Assembly (NCBI GenBank): GCA_937928045.1
Contig: CALFWO010000027.1
Span: 62,001-126,000 of the forward strand
Direction of reading: 5' to 3'
Source: an uncultured Saprospiraceae bacterium
GTDB taxonomy: Bacteria > Bacteroidota > Bacteroidia > Chitinophagales > Saprospiraceae
DNA length: 64,000 nucleotides
Below, piece after piece: positions 1 through 8,957 of this stretch. The position numbers and the translations under genes were made by a program. The notes under the pieces are model-generated. The model did not search any database. It was not told the DNA's origin and saw only the letters and a list, made by a program, of their open reading frames with translations. Position 1 is the first letter of the stretch. Every line of letters starts with the position of its first letter.

Positions 1-169
1 CCATAAATAAGAAAAGTACAGCATCGATGTAGGATAGAATTACTCCAACTCCTACAAAGGTCAACAAGAAATAAGCAATTCCATTGCCTCGCTCTTCCAA
101 GTAAAAACGATGGATTCCGAAAACGGGAAAAAAGAAAGCTAAGAATGCAGTGACGTACTTATTTTTCAT
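1..169 (-). CDS. TM2 domain membrane protein (partial)
   Basis: Reading the minus strand from the ATG at 169 gives about 56 residues that run off the window edge. Two hydrophobic stretches (about residues 5-22 and 32-56) flank a short polar turn containing GIHRFYL, the signature of the TM2 domain, a small two-helix membrane module. The family has no single defined function. The protein is co-directional with the phosphatase gene downstream (about 100 bp gap). The C-terminus lies outside the window, so extra domains cannot be excluded. Confidence 0.75.
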   Translation of the reverse strand, partial: MKNKYVTAFLAFFFPVFGIHRFYLEERGNGIAYFLLTFVGVGVILSYIDAVLFLFM

Positions 170-270
170 GAGAATTCTACTTCAATTAAATGTACCTAAG
201 TGTAATATGCAATAAGCTAAAACATTGGGTTTAAAGCTATAGAATTAGGCCAAACGAAGGAAAATTTAGA

Positions 271-1521
271 CTAAGCGGAAATTTTGCAGGTTAAGACGGT
301 GAAATCATCTGGATAGTCGGTATTTTCTCCTTTAAACTGCTCGACCGTTTGGAAAAGTTTTTCATTAAACTTTTCGACATCCAAATTAGAGTGAGATTGG
401 ACGAAATCTTTCATCATTAATTGAGTGAAATATTCACCTTCTGGGTTTTGGGCATCGGTTAGTCCATCGGTGAAAGTGCAAATCAAAGCATTTTGTTCAA
501 GCTGCTGTTCGCCTACTTCGATACTTGGCAAAGAAGACAATCCTCCTAAAATTGCACACCCCTTATCGAGTTCAATACAGTTTTCATTCATGACTAAAAA
601 AGGAGGGTTGTGGCCTGCATTAATGTAGCTCAGTTTATTGGTCTTTTTATTATACTTCGCTACGAATAGTGTCAAAAATTTGTCACCGCCCGTAATTAGG
701 TAAAGACTTTGGTTAAGCTGGTCGATGAAAATTTCCAAAGGATCATTCTTTCTGATCAGCGTATGAAAATTTGCCTGAAAATTTGCCATTAATAAAGCAG
801 CAGCTACTCCTTTTCCAGAGATATCCGCTATGCAAAAGACAAAGTTGTCTTCATCTAATTCAATGAAATCAAAGTAATCTCCCCCAACACCTAGTTTCGG
901 CTTATATATACTTGCTAGCTCAAAGCAATCAGTTTGAGGTAATGAGGTCGGAATGAGCATATGCTGCATTTCGCTGGCTAATTCCATTTCTCTTTTGAGA
1001 CGCTCCTGTTCTAATTGTCTTTTGAATAAACGTTTGTTTTCAATGGCCACAGCAATGATATTGGTAATCGTTGTGATGAATTGAATTTTGTTATACATGT
1101 CATCGTTCTCCTCAAAGCCACCAATGAATGTATAAGCGATAGGTTCTTTCTTATGTTTTACAGGAATGACTACATCGAAATCTTTAAAAAACGGAACCTT
1201 TTCGTCTTTCAGTGATTGTAGTTTTTCAAATTGTAGCAATTTTTCTCCTGCGGACTTTGGAATATAATTGCCTGAAATACCTTGATGAGTAACACAAACC
1301 CAAAGCCCTTCTTGTAAAATAAAAAGCGCCATTTTTTTAACCTCCATTTCCCAAGTCAAAAAAGATTTATACATGGCAAAGAGTTCAGGAGCTTTGACAT
1401 TGTCATTGATCGCCTGGGTGATAGACAATAGACTATTGATCTGAAGTTGCTTCAGATTTAATTCTCTTTCCAACTTTTTAGTGGATACGAGTTCTTGTTT
1501 ACGTTCTGCGAATTGCGACAT
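271..1521 (-). CDS. GAF-like sensor with SpoIIE/RsbU-type PP2C phosphatase
   Basis: A cytoplasmic serine/threonine phosphatase of the SpoIIE/RsbU class, which typically dephosphorylates anti-anti-sigma (STAS) proteins in partner-switching pathways. The N-terminal half (about residues 35-165) looks like a GAF sensor. A charged coiled-coil linker (about 167-190) leads into the phosphatase domain. Metal-binding motifs are visible: GGDYFDF (about 213-219), IADISGKG (about 231-238), TDGLTDA and a C-terminal DDFTVL. I start at the ATG at 1521 rather than the in-frame TTG at 1530. It lies 54 bp downstream of ddl on the same strand and may share its transcript. No STAS or anti-sigma partner is visible nearby, so the target is unknown. 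Confidence 0.85.
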   Translation of the reverse strand: MSQFAERKQELVSTKKLERELNLKQLQINSLLSITQAINDNVKAPELFAMYKSFLTWEMEVKKMALFILQEGLWVCVTHQGISGNYIPKSAGEKLLQFEKLQSLKDEKVPFFKDFDVVIPVKHKKEPIAYTFIGGFEENDDMYNKIQFITTITNIIAVAIENKRLFKRQLEQERLKREMELASEMQHMLIPTSLPQTDCFELASIYKPKLGVGGDYFDFIELDEDNFVFCIADISGKGVAAALLMANFQANFHTLIRKNDPLEIFIDQLNQSLYLITGGDKFLTLFVAKYNKKTNKLSYINAGHNPPFLVMNENCIELDKGCAILGGLSSLPSIEVGEQQLEQNALICTFTDGLTDAQNPEGEYFTQLMMKDFVQSHSNLDVEKFNEKLFQTVEQFKGENTDYPDDFTVLTCKISA

Positions 1522-1575
1522 CTTTCTCAAGATAGGTTAAAGAATTAAATTACAACTATTCTATGCGGACACTTT

Positions 1576-2544
1576 TTAATTTAACGCTTCATTTATTACA
1601 GCCTCAAGCATAACGTTGATTGGAATATCCATTGCTTCTGCTTGTTGAGGAACTAAACTGTTTGGTGAAAAGCCAGGGATCGTATTTATTTCCAAAAAAT
1701 AAAATTCACCACCCATGAGTATATAATCAACCCTACATATCCCTCTGCAATTTAGAACCTCATAAATCTTTTTAGTTAAAGACTTACAAGACTCAGTAAG
1801 TGCTTCGGGGATTCTGGCCGGTGTAACTTCCTGACTTTTGTTTTCATACTTGGCCTTATAGTCAAAGAAAGCAACATCTTCATCTGGGATGATTTCTGTG
1901 ATCGGTAAAACGATTATTTCATCTCCCTTTCGATATGCTCCATTGCTGAATTCTGGTCCATCGAGGAATGTTTCTACCAAAACTTCATCATCAAACTGGA
2001 ACGCTTTTTCTATTGCGGCTAAAATTTCTGTAGCTTCATTAACTCGAGAAATACCATAACTACTTCCATTTTGATTCGGCTTTACAAACAGTGGAAAATT
2101 TAAATCAGCAATTACATCTTGGTCAATTTGACCGTCTTTTTTTATCAGAATTGATTTTGCTTGAGGAATATCATAGTGCATCAAGAAGGTTTTGCAAGCT
2201 TGTTTGTTAAACGACAATGCGCTGGCCAAAGTATCGCATCCAGTGAATGGAATCCCAAGCAAGTTAAGATAACCTTGTAGAATACCATCTTCTGCCGGAG
2301 AACCATGAAGAATTGGATACACTAAGTCAAAATGTACAAGATCATCTAATGGCAAAGTAAAATCAGACTTGTTCAGTTTTACACCAGATTCCACATCCGT
2401 GAAATCACCTTTTTGGAAATCTATGATTCTTGCACTGTACTTATTGGGATCAAGATAATGCTTTACCGTTTCGGCGCTGAGCAAGGATATTCCTCTTTCT
2501 GCCACATCCCCCCCAGTAACCAAAGCAACCGATAATTTTTTCAT
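1576..2544 (-). CDS. ddl: D-alanine--D-alanine ligase
   Basis: Joins two D-alanines with ATP hydrolysis to make the dipeptide used in peptidoglycan precursor synthesis, in the cytoplasm. At 322 residues it has normal family length. The N-terminal strand ending in VTGGDVAERGIS matches the glycine-rich loop of the family, the middle shows the ATP-grasp fold, and the C-terminal motif EINTIPGFSPNSLVPQQA carries the metal- and substrate-binding Glu, Asn and Ser. It is transcribed away from the DUF2851 gene, with a 196 bp divergent intergenic region, and toward the SpoIIE phosphatase gene. Confidence 0.95.
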   Translation of the reverse strand: MKKLSVALVTGGDVAERGISLLSAETVKHYLDPNKYSARIIDFQKGDFTDVESGVKLNKSDFTLPLDDLVHFDLVYPILHGSPAEDGILQGYLNLLGIPFTGCDTLASALSFNKQACKTFLMHYDIPQAKSILIKKDGQIDQDVIADLNFPLFVKPNQNGSSYGISRVNEATEILAAIEKAFQFDDEVLVETFLDGPEFSNGAYRKGDEIIVLPITEIIPDEDVAFFDYKAKYENKSQEVTPARIPEALTESCKSLTKKIYEVLNCRGICRVDYILMGGEFYFLEINTIPGFSPNSLVPQQAEAMDIPINVMLEAVINEALN

Positions 2545-2740
2545 AGTGTTCTAACGAATTATAGATTAAAAGAATACATTTTTTTTAAGAGAATCGAATT
2601 TTTTTCAATTTTTTTTCAAGTCAATTTAATCCTTGATAATCAAAATGTTGTGAAGCGTAAAGGCCGTTGTTTTATGTACAAAAAGACCTCCAAATTTTGA
2701 AAACCATTGAATTCTCCGTCAATGTATAAAATCAAAGATT

Positions 2741-4051
2741 ATGAAAGAAGCCTTTTTACATTACTTATGGAAGAGCAAAAGGTTCGATCCTTTTGGATTA
2801 AAGACAACAGCTGGAGATAATATTGAAATCAAAAAGTATGGCCAGCACAATGATCATGCTGGGCCAGATTTCCTTAATGGCCAGCTAAACATTGCAGGAG
2901 TGGAGTGGAACGGAAATATTGAAATGCATTTGAAATCATCTCAGTGGTACCAACATGCTCATGATGTTGACCCGGCTTACGACAATGTCATTTTGCATGT
3001 AGTTCTTGAAGATGATCGGCCTGTGAGAATGACTAATGGAAGAATGCTGCCAACATTGGTGATTAAAGATAGAATCCCCGCAGGCTTAATTAGGAGCTAT
3101 AGAAGGTTGATGAATGAATCTGCTTGGGTTCCTTGTCAACGAAGTTTTCAATCCGTAAAAGACATAATCATTCAGTCATGTTTGGACCACAACATGGTAA
3201 ATAGATTGGAAAGAAAAACAATTCAAATTGAGAAAATTTTAGATAAAACTAGAGGAGATTGGGAGGTTGTCTTCTATATGTTTTTAGCCAAGAATTTTGG
3301 TTTAAAGGTTAACGGAATTCCATTTTTTATGTTAGCTCAGAATCTTCCTTTGCTTTATTTATTGAGACACCGTGATAAATTGGCAGAAATTGAAGCATTT
3401 CTTTTTGGACAAGCTGGGATGTTGGAAAAAACGTTTGAGGATCAATATCCTAATAAATTAAAGGAACTCTATTCCAATTTTCAAAACAAATATCAACTTA
3501 GACCTATTCCGCTTTCAACATGGAAATATTTAAGACTGCGCCCTGCAAACTTTCCTACGATTAGAATCGCGCAGTTCGCACGTTTAATTCATCAATCTAA
3601 CCATTTGTTCAGCAAAGTTCTTGCAATAAAAAATGTAAAGGAAATTGAAAATATGTTTGATGTAGAAATATCCAATTATTGGAAAACACATTACGTTTTT
3701 GATAAAAGATCGAAGCTCAGCAGAAAAAAACTTGGCGTAAAAACGATTCACCTTTTTATCATAAACACCATCGTTCCTTTTCTTTTTCTTTATGGAAAAA
3801 GAAGACAGGAGTCTAGCTATCAAGAGTTAGCCTTAAAGCTATTATCTGATCTTCCCGCTGAGCGCAATTCTATTATTGCCGGATGGGAAAAACTCGGAGT
3901 AACTGTTGATAACGCTCAGGTATCGCAAGCCCTGATAGAATTAAAAACTCAAGTCTGTGACAACAAACAGTGCTTAACTTGCAAAGTTGGGAATTCTATT
4001 TTAAAAAATGGAAGTATGCTAAAGTCGATAAATATGCTTAATCGATTTTAA
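2741..4051 (+). CDS. DUF2851 family protein
   Basis: A 436-residue cytoplasmic protein matching the Bacteroidota DUF2851 family, whose function is not established. The N-terminal region (MKEAFLHYLWKSKRFD, then GHNDHAGPDF-like residues at about 37-45 and WxGNIEMHLKSSxW at about 55-68) is the recognisable family core. The C-terminus contains a compact CDNKQCLTCKVGNSIL cluster with three cysteines that could bind metal. There is no signal peptide or membrane segment. The gene stands alone, divergent from ddl and convergent with apt only 20 bp away. Confidence 0.8.
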   Translation: MKEAFLHYLWKSKRFDPFGLKTTAGDNIEIKKYGQHNDHAGPDFLNGQLNIAGVEWNGNIEMHLKSSQWYQHAHDVDPAYDNVILHVVLEDDRPVRMTNGRMLPTLVIKDRIPAGLIRSYRRLMNESAWVPCQRSFQSVKDIIIQSCLDHNMVNRLERKTIQIEKILDKTRGDWEVVFYMFLAKNFGLKVNGIPFFMLAQNLPLLYLLRHRDKLAEIEAFLFGQAGMLEKTFEDQYPNKLKELYSNFQNKYQLRPIPLSTWKYLRLRPANFPTIRIAQFARLIHQSNHLFSKVLAIKNVKEIENMFDVEISNYWKTHYVFDKRSKLSRKKLGVKTIHLFIINTIVPFLFLYGKRRQESSYQELALKLLSDLPAERNSIIAGWEKLGVTVDNAQVSQALIELKTQVCDNKQCLTCKVGNSILKNGSMLKSINMLNRF

Positions 4052-4071
4052 TGATTAACATTAAAGAAATG

Positions 4072-4605
4072 TTAGTAGGTAACGATGGAAAAAATTTCGT
4101 TTGTAATTGGAGTGAGCTTTTTTTCGCCGTCAAGAAAACCCAAATGCAAGAGGAAGGAAAACCCTACAACAGTACTTTTACAACGTTTGACTAATTCGGC
4201 TGCAGCTACGGTGGTTCCACCAGTTGCTAAAAGGTCATCATGAATCAATACTCTACTACCTTCTGGAATATCATTAACATGCATTTCCAAAGTTGCAGAA
4301 CCGTATTCTAAGTTATAACTGGTTTCAACAGTTGGCCCTGGTAATTTCCCTTTTTTTCTAATCAATAACAAAGGAATACCCAAAGCTTGAGAAATAATTG
4401 GTCCAAATAAAAAACCACGACTGTCAACTGCAGCAATAAAATCTGGGTTCACAGTTTTGGCAGCTTCAATAAAGCGAACGCCAATTTCCTTGGACAAAGA
4501 TGGATCTAAAAACACGGACGTAATGTCTTTGAAAACGATTCCTTCTTTTGGGAAATCAGGAACGTCCCGAATTGCCATTTTTACTCGATCTGCTAAAGTT
4601 GTCAT
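4072..4605 (-). CDS. apt: Adenine phosphoribosyltransferase
   Basis: Salvages adenine to AMP using PRPP in the cytoplasm. At 177 residues it is typical in length. The PRPP-binding loop VLIHDDLLATGGT lies at about residues 119-131, and the upstream DSRGFLFG (about 61-68) is the flexible adenine-binding region seen in APRT enzymes. The start ATG lies 9 bp after the stop of the upstream DUF554 gene, so the two are probably one transcript. It converges with the DUF2851 gene. Confidence 0.95.
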   Translation of the reverse strand: MTTLADRVKMAIRDVPDFPKEGIVFKDITSVFLDPSLSKEIGVRFIEAAKTVNPDFIAAVDSRGFLFGPIISQALGIPLLLIRKKGKLPGPTVETSYNLEYGSATLEMHVNDIPEGSRVLIHDDLLATGGTTVAAAELVKRCKSTVVGFSFLLHLGFLDGEKKLTPITNEIFSIVTY

Positions 4606-4614
4606 GGGCTATTC

Positions 4615-5337
4615 TTAAAATCTGAGTTTTAATCTGCTATATGCTCCAGTAATAATCACTGCCATAATTAAGGCCGGTAATAAGTTTGCTACAGGAATTT
4701 GTGCGCCAAGAAGAATCTTTAAGGCCAAGGCAATTAAAATTGCTGCTCCAATTGCCGAAATTTGGGCAAGTACAGACTTAAGAAAGGTTCCTTTGATTTG
4801 AAAACCCAGAAATGTCAATCCACCTTGAATGATGAGCAATGGAATAACACTAAATGCAACGCCAAAGAAAGAATTAGAAGCTGCAGATGCTATAGCAATA
4901 GCCATAATTCCATCTAGCACCGATTTTACAAGTAACAACTCCTTTTTATTGTTAATTCCTTCTTCAATCGCTCCAACAATGGTTATCGGCGAGGCACAAA
5001 AGAAAACAAAGGCGGCAATAAAGGCCTCAGAAAAACCTTTTTCACCTAGCTGAAAATTGATCCTCAGCCAACTTTCCCATCCATCAAATAATGCTTTAAC
5101 GCCCATAGCTTCGCCAAGAACACCGCCAAGGACCAAACTGAAAATGAACGGAATCCATAGTTCTTCGGGCAATTTCATGGCCATTTGAATAGCTAAAAGC
5201 AAAATGGCCAAACTCACCGCCTGCATAGTGATAAGTTGGATGTTTTCTGGTAGCACTTGATGTAACAACAAACCAATAAGCCCACCGATTAAGATGGTGC
5301 CCATATTGATAAATGTCCCTTTTGGCAATCGTTTCAT
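4615..5337 (-). CDS. DUF554 family membrane protein
   Basis: A 240-residue integral membrane protein of the DUF554 family (YdfK/YqgA-like), suggested in other bacteria to be a transport-type protein but without a proven substrate. The N-terminus GTFINMGTILIGGLIGLLL is the typical opening of the family. About six to seven hydrophobic helices follow, separated by a loop holding the acidic EEGINNKKE segment. I start at the ATG at 5337; the reading frame extends to a TTG at 5358, but the 5337 start fits the family better and lies 18 nt after a TAGCTTTG promoter box. It is followed by apt in a likely two-gene operon. Confidence 0.8.
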   Translation of the reverse strand: MKRLPKGTFINMGTILIGGLIGLLLHQVLPENIQLITMQAVSLAILLLAIQMAMKLPEELWIPFIFSLVLGGVLGEAMGVKALFDGWESWLRINFQLGEKGFSEAFIAAFVFFCASPITIVGAIEEGINNKKELLLVKSVLDGIMAIAIASAASNSFFGVAFSVIPLLIIQGGLTFLGFQIKGTFLKSVLAQISAIGAAILIALALKILLGAQIPVANLLPALIMAVIITGAYSRLKLRF

Positions 5338-5355
5338 CTGGAATATTTTGAAGAA

Positions 5356-5363
5356 CAAAGCTA
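5356..5363 (-). promoter_or_regulatory. Candidate -7 box (TAGCTTTG) for DUF554-apt
   Basis: On the minus strand the bases read TAGCTTTG, a full match to the Bacteroidota -7 consensus TAnnTTTG, 18 nt before the DUF554 start codon. No convincing -33 TTTG element was found at 19-21 nt. Confidence 0.45.
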
Positions 5364-5478
5364 ATGATAGCCTTTAACTTTCCTAGAATATTCACATCAA
5401 TATCATCCCTAGAACTGTTCTTAGTCCAGTAATTGAATAAAAAAGTAGAAAAGGTCAAAGAATTGATCCACCGAACCA

Positions 5479-5486
5479 TACATTTG
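5479..5486 (+). promoter_or_regulatory. Candidate -7 box (TACATTTG) directly before lpxK
   Basis: TACATTTG matches TAnnTTTG and ends only 7 nt before the lpxK ATG at 5494. If used, the transcript would start at or within a base or two of the ATG and be nearly leaderless. A -33 element is not obvious. Confidence 0.45.
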
Positions 5487-5493
5487 TGCACAG

Positions 5494-6561
5494 ATGATTC
5501 AACAATTTCTAGTTAAACTGCTTCTTAGTCCGCTGTCCTTATTATATGGAATAGGTGTCAGTATTCGGTTGCTTTTGTATCGAATAGGAATATTGAAATC
5601 TATCAAATTTGATCTACCTACAATTGCTGTTGGTAATCTCTCTATTGGCGGAGCGGGAAAAAGTCCCCATATCGAATATTTGGTAAGATTGCTAAGGGAA
5701 TATATTAATGTAGCGACCCTTAGTCGAGGGTATCAGCGAAAGACAAAGGGCTATTTAGAGGTTCAGCGAAACAACACGGCAACAGAGGTTGGAGATGAGC
5801 CGCTACAGTTTAAAAGAAAGTTTCCTGAGGTCGTTGTAGCCGTCTCTGAAAGCCGAACCTTGGCAATTCCCCAAATTGTTTCTACTTACCCTAATGTACA
5901 ATGCATTCTTTTGGATGATGCTTTTCAACATTTGCCAGTTGACCCAGGGTTAAATATTCTGCTTACAGAATATAGCAAACCATTTACTCGAGACTGGTTA
6001 TTGCCATCAGGGCGATTGCGAGAACCGAGAAGTGGATACCATCGTGCGGACATCATTGTTGTAAGTAAGTGTCCTCAAGAGTTAACTCTTGAAGATAGAA
6101 TAAAGCTTACTAAGGAATTGAACTTGTATAGTCATCAACAAATATTTTTTTCTTACTATAAGTATCAACAGCCATACTATATTTTTCAAAATAAATATAG
6201 AGCGTTGTTAACTCAAGAAGTTGATGTGCTTTTAATTTGTGCAATTGCAGGCTCAAAATATTTAATTGAATATTTAGAAAAAAAAGTAGGATCGGTTGCG
6301 TCCTTAGAATATGAAGATCATCACTATTTTAATAAAAGTGATTTAGGAAATTTGAAGCGAAGGTATGATGCTATGGATGATGAAAAAAAAGTGATCATAA
6401 CTACAGAAAAAGATGCCATGCGTTTAGCAGAACATAGTGAGTTTTTGACGAAGCAAAAGTTGCCTGTATTTGTGTTGCCAATTGAAGTAACTTTTCATGA
6501 TGAGGACGGAGATCGGTTTAATAATTACATCAAAGATTATTTATTGAAATTTAAGGTATGA
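5494..6561 (+). CDS. lpxK: Tetraacyldisaccharide 4'-kinase
   Basis: Phosphorylates the 4' position of the lipid A disaccharide at the inner face of the cytoplasmic membrane. At 355 residues it has the usual length. The N-terminal hydrophobic stretch (about residues 5-25) is the membrane anchor. It is followed by AVGNLSIGGAGKSPH (about 45-59), the family-specific Walker A region with GGAGKS at 52-57, then LLDDAFQH (the catalytic DDxxQH motif) and SGRLREPRSG. It overlaps the next acyltransferase gene by 4 bp (ATGA), so the two are likely translationally coupled. A divergent promoter region separates it from the DUF554 gene. Confidence 0.95.
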   Translation: MIQQFLVKLLLSPLSLLYGIGVSIRLLLYRIGILKSIKFDLPTIAVGNLSIGGAGKSPHIEYLVRLLREYINVATLSRGYQRKTKGYLEVQRNNTATEVGDEPLQFKRKFPEVVVAVSESRTLAIPQIVSTYPNVQCILLDDAFQHLPVDPGLNILLTEYSKPFTRDWLLPSGRLREPRSGYHRADIIVVSKCPQELTLEDRIKLTKELNLYSHQQIFFSYYKYQQPYYIFQNKYRALLTQEVDVLLICAIAGSKYLIEYLEKKVGSVASLEYEDHHYFNKSDLGNLKRRYDAMDDEKKVIITTEKDAMRLAEHSEFLTKQKLPVFVLPIEVTFHDEDGDRFNNYIKDYLLKFKV

Positions 6562-7844
6562 TAAGGCCCAAGATCTCTTTTTTCAAAAAGCTAGTATATC
6601 TGCCATTGTATATTGCAGTGCATTTGGTGGGGCGGATTTTCTACAGTAAAATAGAAGTAATAAATAAAGATGGTCTTAAATTAGACCGTCCGACCATCCT
6701 TGTTTCTAATCACCCTTCTACCATGATGGATCCTGTAAACGTAGCTGCAAGGGTTAATCGTTATGTACATTTCTTGGCCAACGCCGGATTGTTTCAAACA
6801 GCATTTACGAATTGGTTTTTTGGAACTTTTTTTTGTATTCCAGTTCAGCGCAAGAAAGATAAAGGAAAGCGAAGGTTCGATAACGACAAAAGTTTTGATA
6901 AAAGTTTTGAGTTCTTAAAATCAGGTGGCTGTCTATATATAGCTGCTGAAGGAGTCAGTACACCTGAGCATGATTTGAAAAAACTAAAATCTGGTACCGC
7001 TAGAATTTCGCTTGGTGCAGAAAAGGAATTTGACAATGAATTAAATCTACAAATTCTTCCAATTGGATTGTACTACGAGTCTGCTCAAGTATTTAATAGA
7101 CCTTTATTGATTAATGTGGGCGAACCGGTTGTTCCAAAAAACTGGTCTGCGGCATTTAAAAAGGATGAACGAAAAGCAGCTGAAGAATTGACTGCAATGC
7201 TTCAAGAAAAAACTGAAGAACTATTGGTTAATGTGGACGGACCAGAGCAAGACTTTTTTTTTAGAAGAGTAGAGGAAATGGTCAACTTCAATAAACCAAA
7301 GGAGTTGTTAGATCAGTTTAAGCGTTCAAAGTTATTGGCTCAAGCAACAAGGGAAGCCCTTTTTGAAAGTACTGGAGAAAAAGTAAACCAGTTAATTCAA
7401 CTGTTGGAAGAAGCGAAGTTTTCGATATCAGCAATTTTTGGAAAAATCAAAATTCAATGGTGGCACTTCTTGGCGCCATTTGCCATAGTTGGTTTTGTTA
7501 CGAACATCGTTCCTGCTGTGGTGGTTAGCTTGATTCGAAGAGCTGCAAATATTTATCGAGGATATGATGCTACCATTTATGTTTTAATGGGAATTATTTT
7601 CTTTCCTATTGCTTATAGATTAAACAATTACTTGCTTGGGAACTTTTTCGAGGTTGGCTACTACTGGCCATTGTTTTGGCTGGGCTATGTTTTGCTAGGG
7701 AGGTTCGCCCATAAGTGGATACAATCTGTTCATCGAGGCTTAGAAAGACTAAGGTGGCAGCAGTTCGGATCTAAAAGTCAAAAAGGCAAAGAGATTCTTA
7801 GAAAGAAGAATGAGATATTGGATGAATTGACACCATATATATAG
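6558..7844 (+). CDS. PlsC-like acyltransferase with C-terminal membrane region
   Basis: A membrane-associated glycerolipid acyltransferase-like protein of 428 residues. The N-terminal domain holds NHPSTMMDP (about 51-59), the catalytic His-Asp motif in its H-x5-D form, then a basic QRKKDKGKRR stretch and AAEGVST in the place of the EGxS motif. The C-terminal part (about 295-385) has two to three hydrophobic segments followed by a basic tail. It overlaps lpxK by 4 bp and is followed after 6 bp by the glycosyltransferase gene. The acyl acceptor is unknown; phospholipid or lipid A-linked roles both fit the context. Confidence 0.85.
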   Translation: MIRPKISFFKKLVYLPLYIAVHLVGRIFYSKIEVINKDGLKLDRPTILVSNHPSTMMDPVNVAARVNRYVHFLANAGLFQTAFTNWFFGTFFCIPVQRKKDKGKRRFDNDKSFDKSFEFLKSGGCLYIAAEGVSTPEHDLKKLKSGTARISLGAEKEFDNELNLQILPIGLYYESAQVFNRPLLINVGEPVVPKNWSAAFKKDERKAAEELTAMLQEKTEELLVNVDGPEQDFFFRRVEEMVNFNKPKELLDQFKRSKLLAQATREALFESTGEKVNQLIQLLEEAKFSISAIFGKIKIQWWHFLAPFAIVGFVTNIVPAVVVSLIRRAANIYRGYDATIYVLMGIIFFPIAYRLNNYLLGNFFEVGYYWPLFWLGYVLLGRFAHKWIQSVHRGLERLRWQQFGSKSQKGKEILRKKNEILDELTPYI

Positions 7845-7850
7845 TATCGG

Positions 7851-8957
7851 ATGTTTTACCAGCTATTATTGCTCCTTTTTATACTGGCCACAGGTTTTCA
7901 ACTGTGGTTTTGGGGCTTTGTAGTACCCAAACTAGCTGCTCATAAAGACCCAGAACCTAGCAAAAACAAGGGTCCTGGGGTGTCGATAGTCATTTGTGCC
8001 CATAATGAGGCTGAGAACCTGAAAAAAACTTTGCCCCGTATCCTAACCCAAAACTACCACTCCCTTGAAGTAATTGTCGTAAATGATGGATCTACTGACC
8101 AGACGGCAAAAGTGCTTTTGGAATTACAAAAGACGGCTTCTATCTTGTGCACTGTAACGATTGATATTGAAGACAAAAAGACAGCTGGAAAAAAGTTTGC
8201 ACTGTCAAAAGGAATAGAGAAAGCTACAAATGAATTACTCTTACTAACCGATGCGGATTGTTATCCGCTTAGTGAAGATTGGGTCAATCACATGCAAGAG
8301 ATGATCCAAGGAAACACAACAATAGGTTTGGGTTATTCACCTTATGAGAAACAACACGGCTTGCTCAATTCTTTTATTCGATATGAGACGGTTTACACAG
8401 CTCTCCAATACTTATCCCTTGCAAAACATGGGATGCCTTACATGGGGGTTGGGCGAAATCTTATCTACACGAAGTCCATTTATCAAGAGACAGGAGGTTT
8501 TGATGCGCATGCGCACATCACTTCCGGAGATGACGATTTGTTTGTAAATGCCGCTGCAGGGGCAGAAAACACTCAAATCAACTTACACCCACGAGGACTT
8601 ACAATCTCAAAACCGAAAGCTACCTGGCGCGAATATTTTCGCCAGAAGCACAGACATACTACTACAGGAAACAACTACCGTGGTAAGCACAAAAGAGTGC
8701 TTGGCTTGCTTGCCTTAAGCCACACCATACATCTTATCGGAGGGATCATGCTGCTGAGTCAGCCTAGCATGATATTTGTATTATTTCTATATGTTGGTCG
8801 AATGATAATCATCATGGCCGTATGCAGAACGCTCTTTCCGAGGCTTCAAGCCAAAGATTTATGGAAGTGGATTCCACTCCTAGACCTCTCATACTTGCTG
8901 TTTTACCTATCGTTTTGGCCGGCTTTAACGATTGGAAACACAGAACGATGGAAGTAA
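7851..8957 (+). CDS. Family 2 glycosyltransferase
   Basis: A 368-residue membrane-bound GT-A fold glycosyltransferase. An N-terminal helix (about residues 3-28) is followed by VSIVICAHNEAENL (about 44-57), VNDGSTDQT and the metal-binding DADCYP (DxD). Further on are GDDDLFVN and a QKHRHTT segment in the position of the QxxRW motif. Two or three C-terminal helices complete a processive-synthase-like layout, though the protein is short for a polysaccharide synthase. It is the third gene of the lpxK run, and its last 10 bp overlap the sigma factor start. The sugar donor and acceptor cannot be read from the sequence. Confidence 0.88.
   Translation: MFYQLLLLLFILATGFQLWFWGFVVPKLAAHKDPEPSKNKGPGVSIVICAHNEAENLKKTLPRILTQNYHSLEVIVVNDGSTDQTAKVLLELQKTASILCTVTIDIEDKKTAGKKFALSKGIEKATNELLLLTDADCYPLSEDWVNHMQEMIQGNTTIGLGYSPYEKQHGLLNSFIRYETVYTALQYLSLAKHGMPYMGVGRNLIYTKSIYQETGGFDAHAHITSGDDDLFVNAAAGAENTQINLHPRGLTISKPKATWREYFRQKHRHTTTGNNYRGKHKRVLGLLALSHTIHLIGGIMLLSQPSMIFVLFLYVGRMIIIMAVCRTLFPRLQAKDLWKWIPLLDLSYLLFYLSFWPALTIGNTERWK

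Noticed and set aside
5096-5491. 131-residue minus-strand frame over the DUF554 start region
   Set aside because: It overlaps the DUF554 gene in another frame and has no family features.
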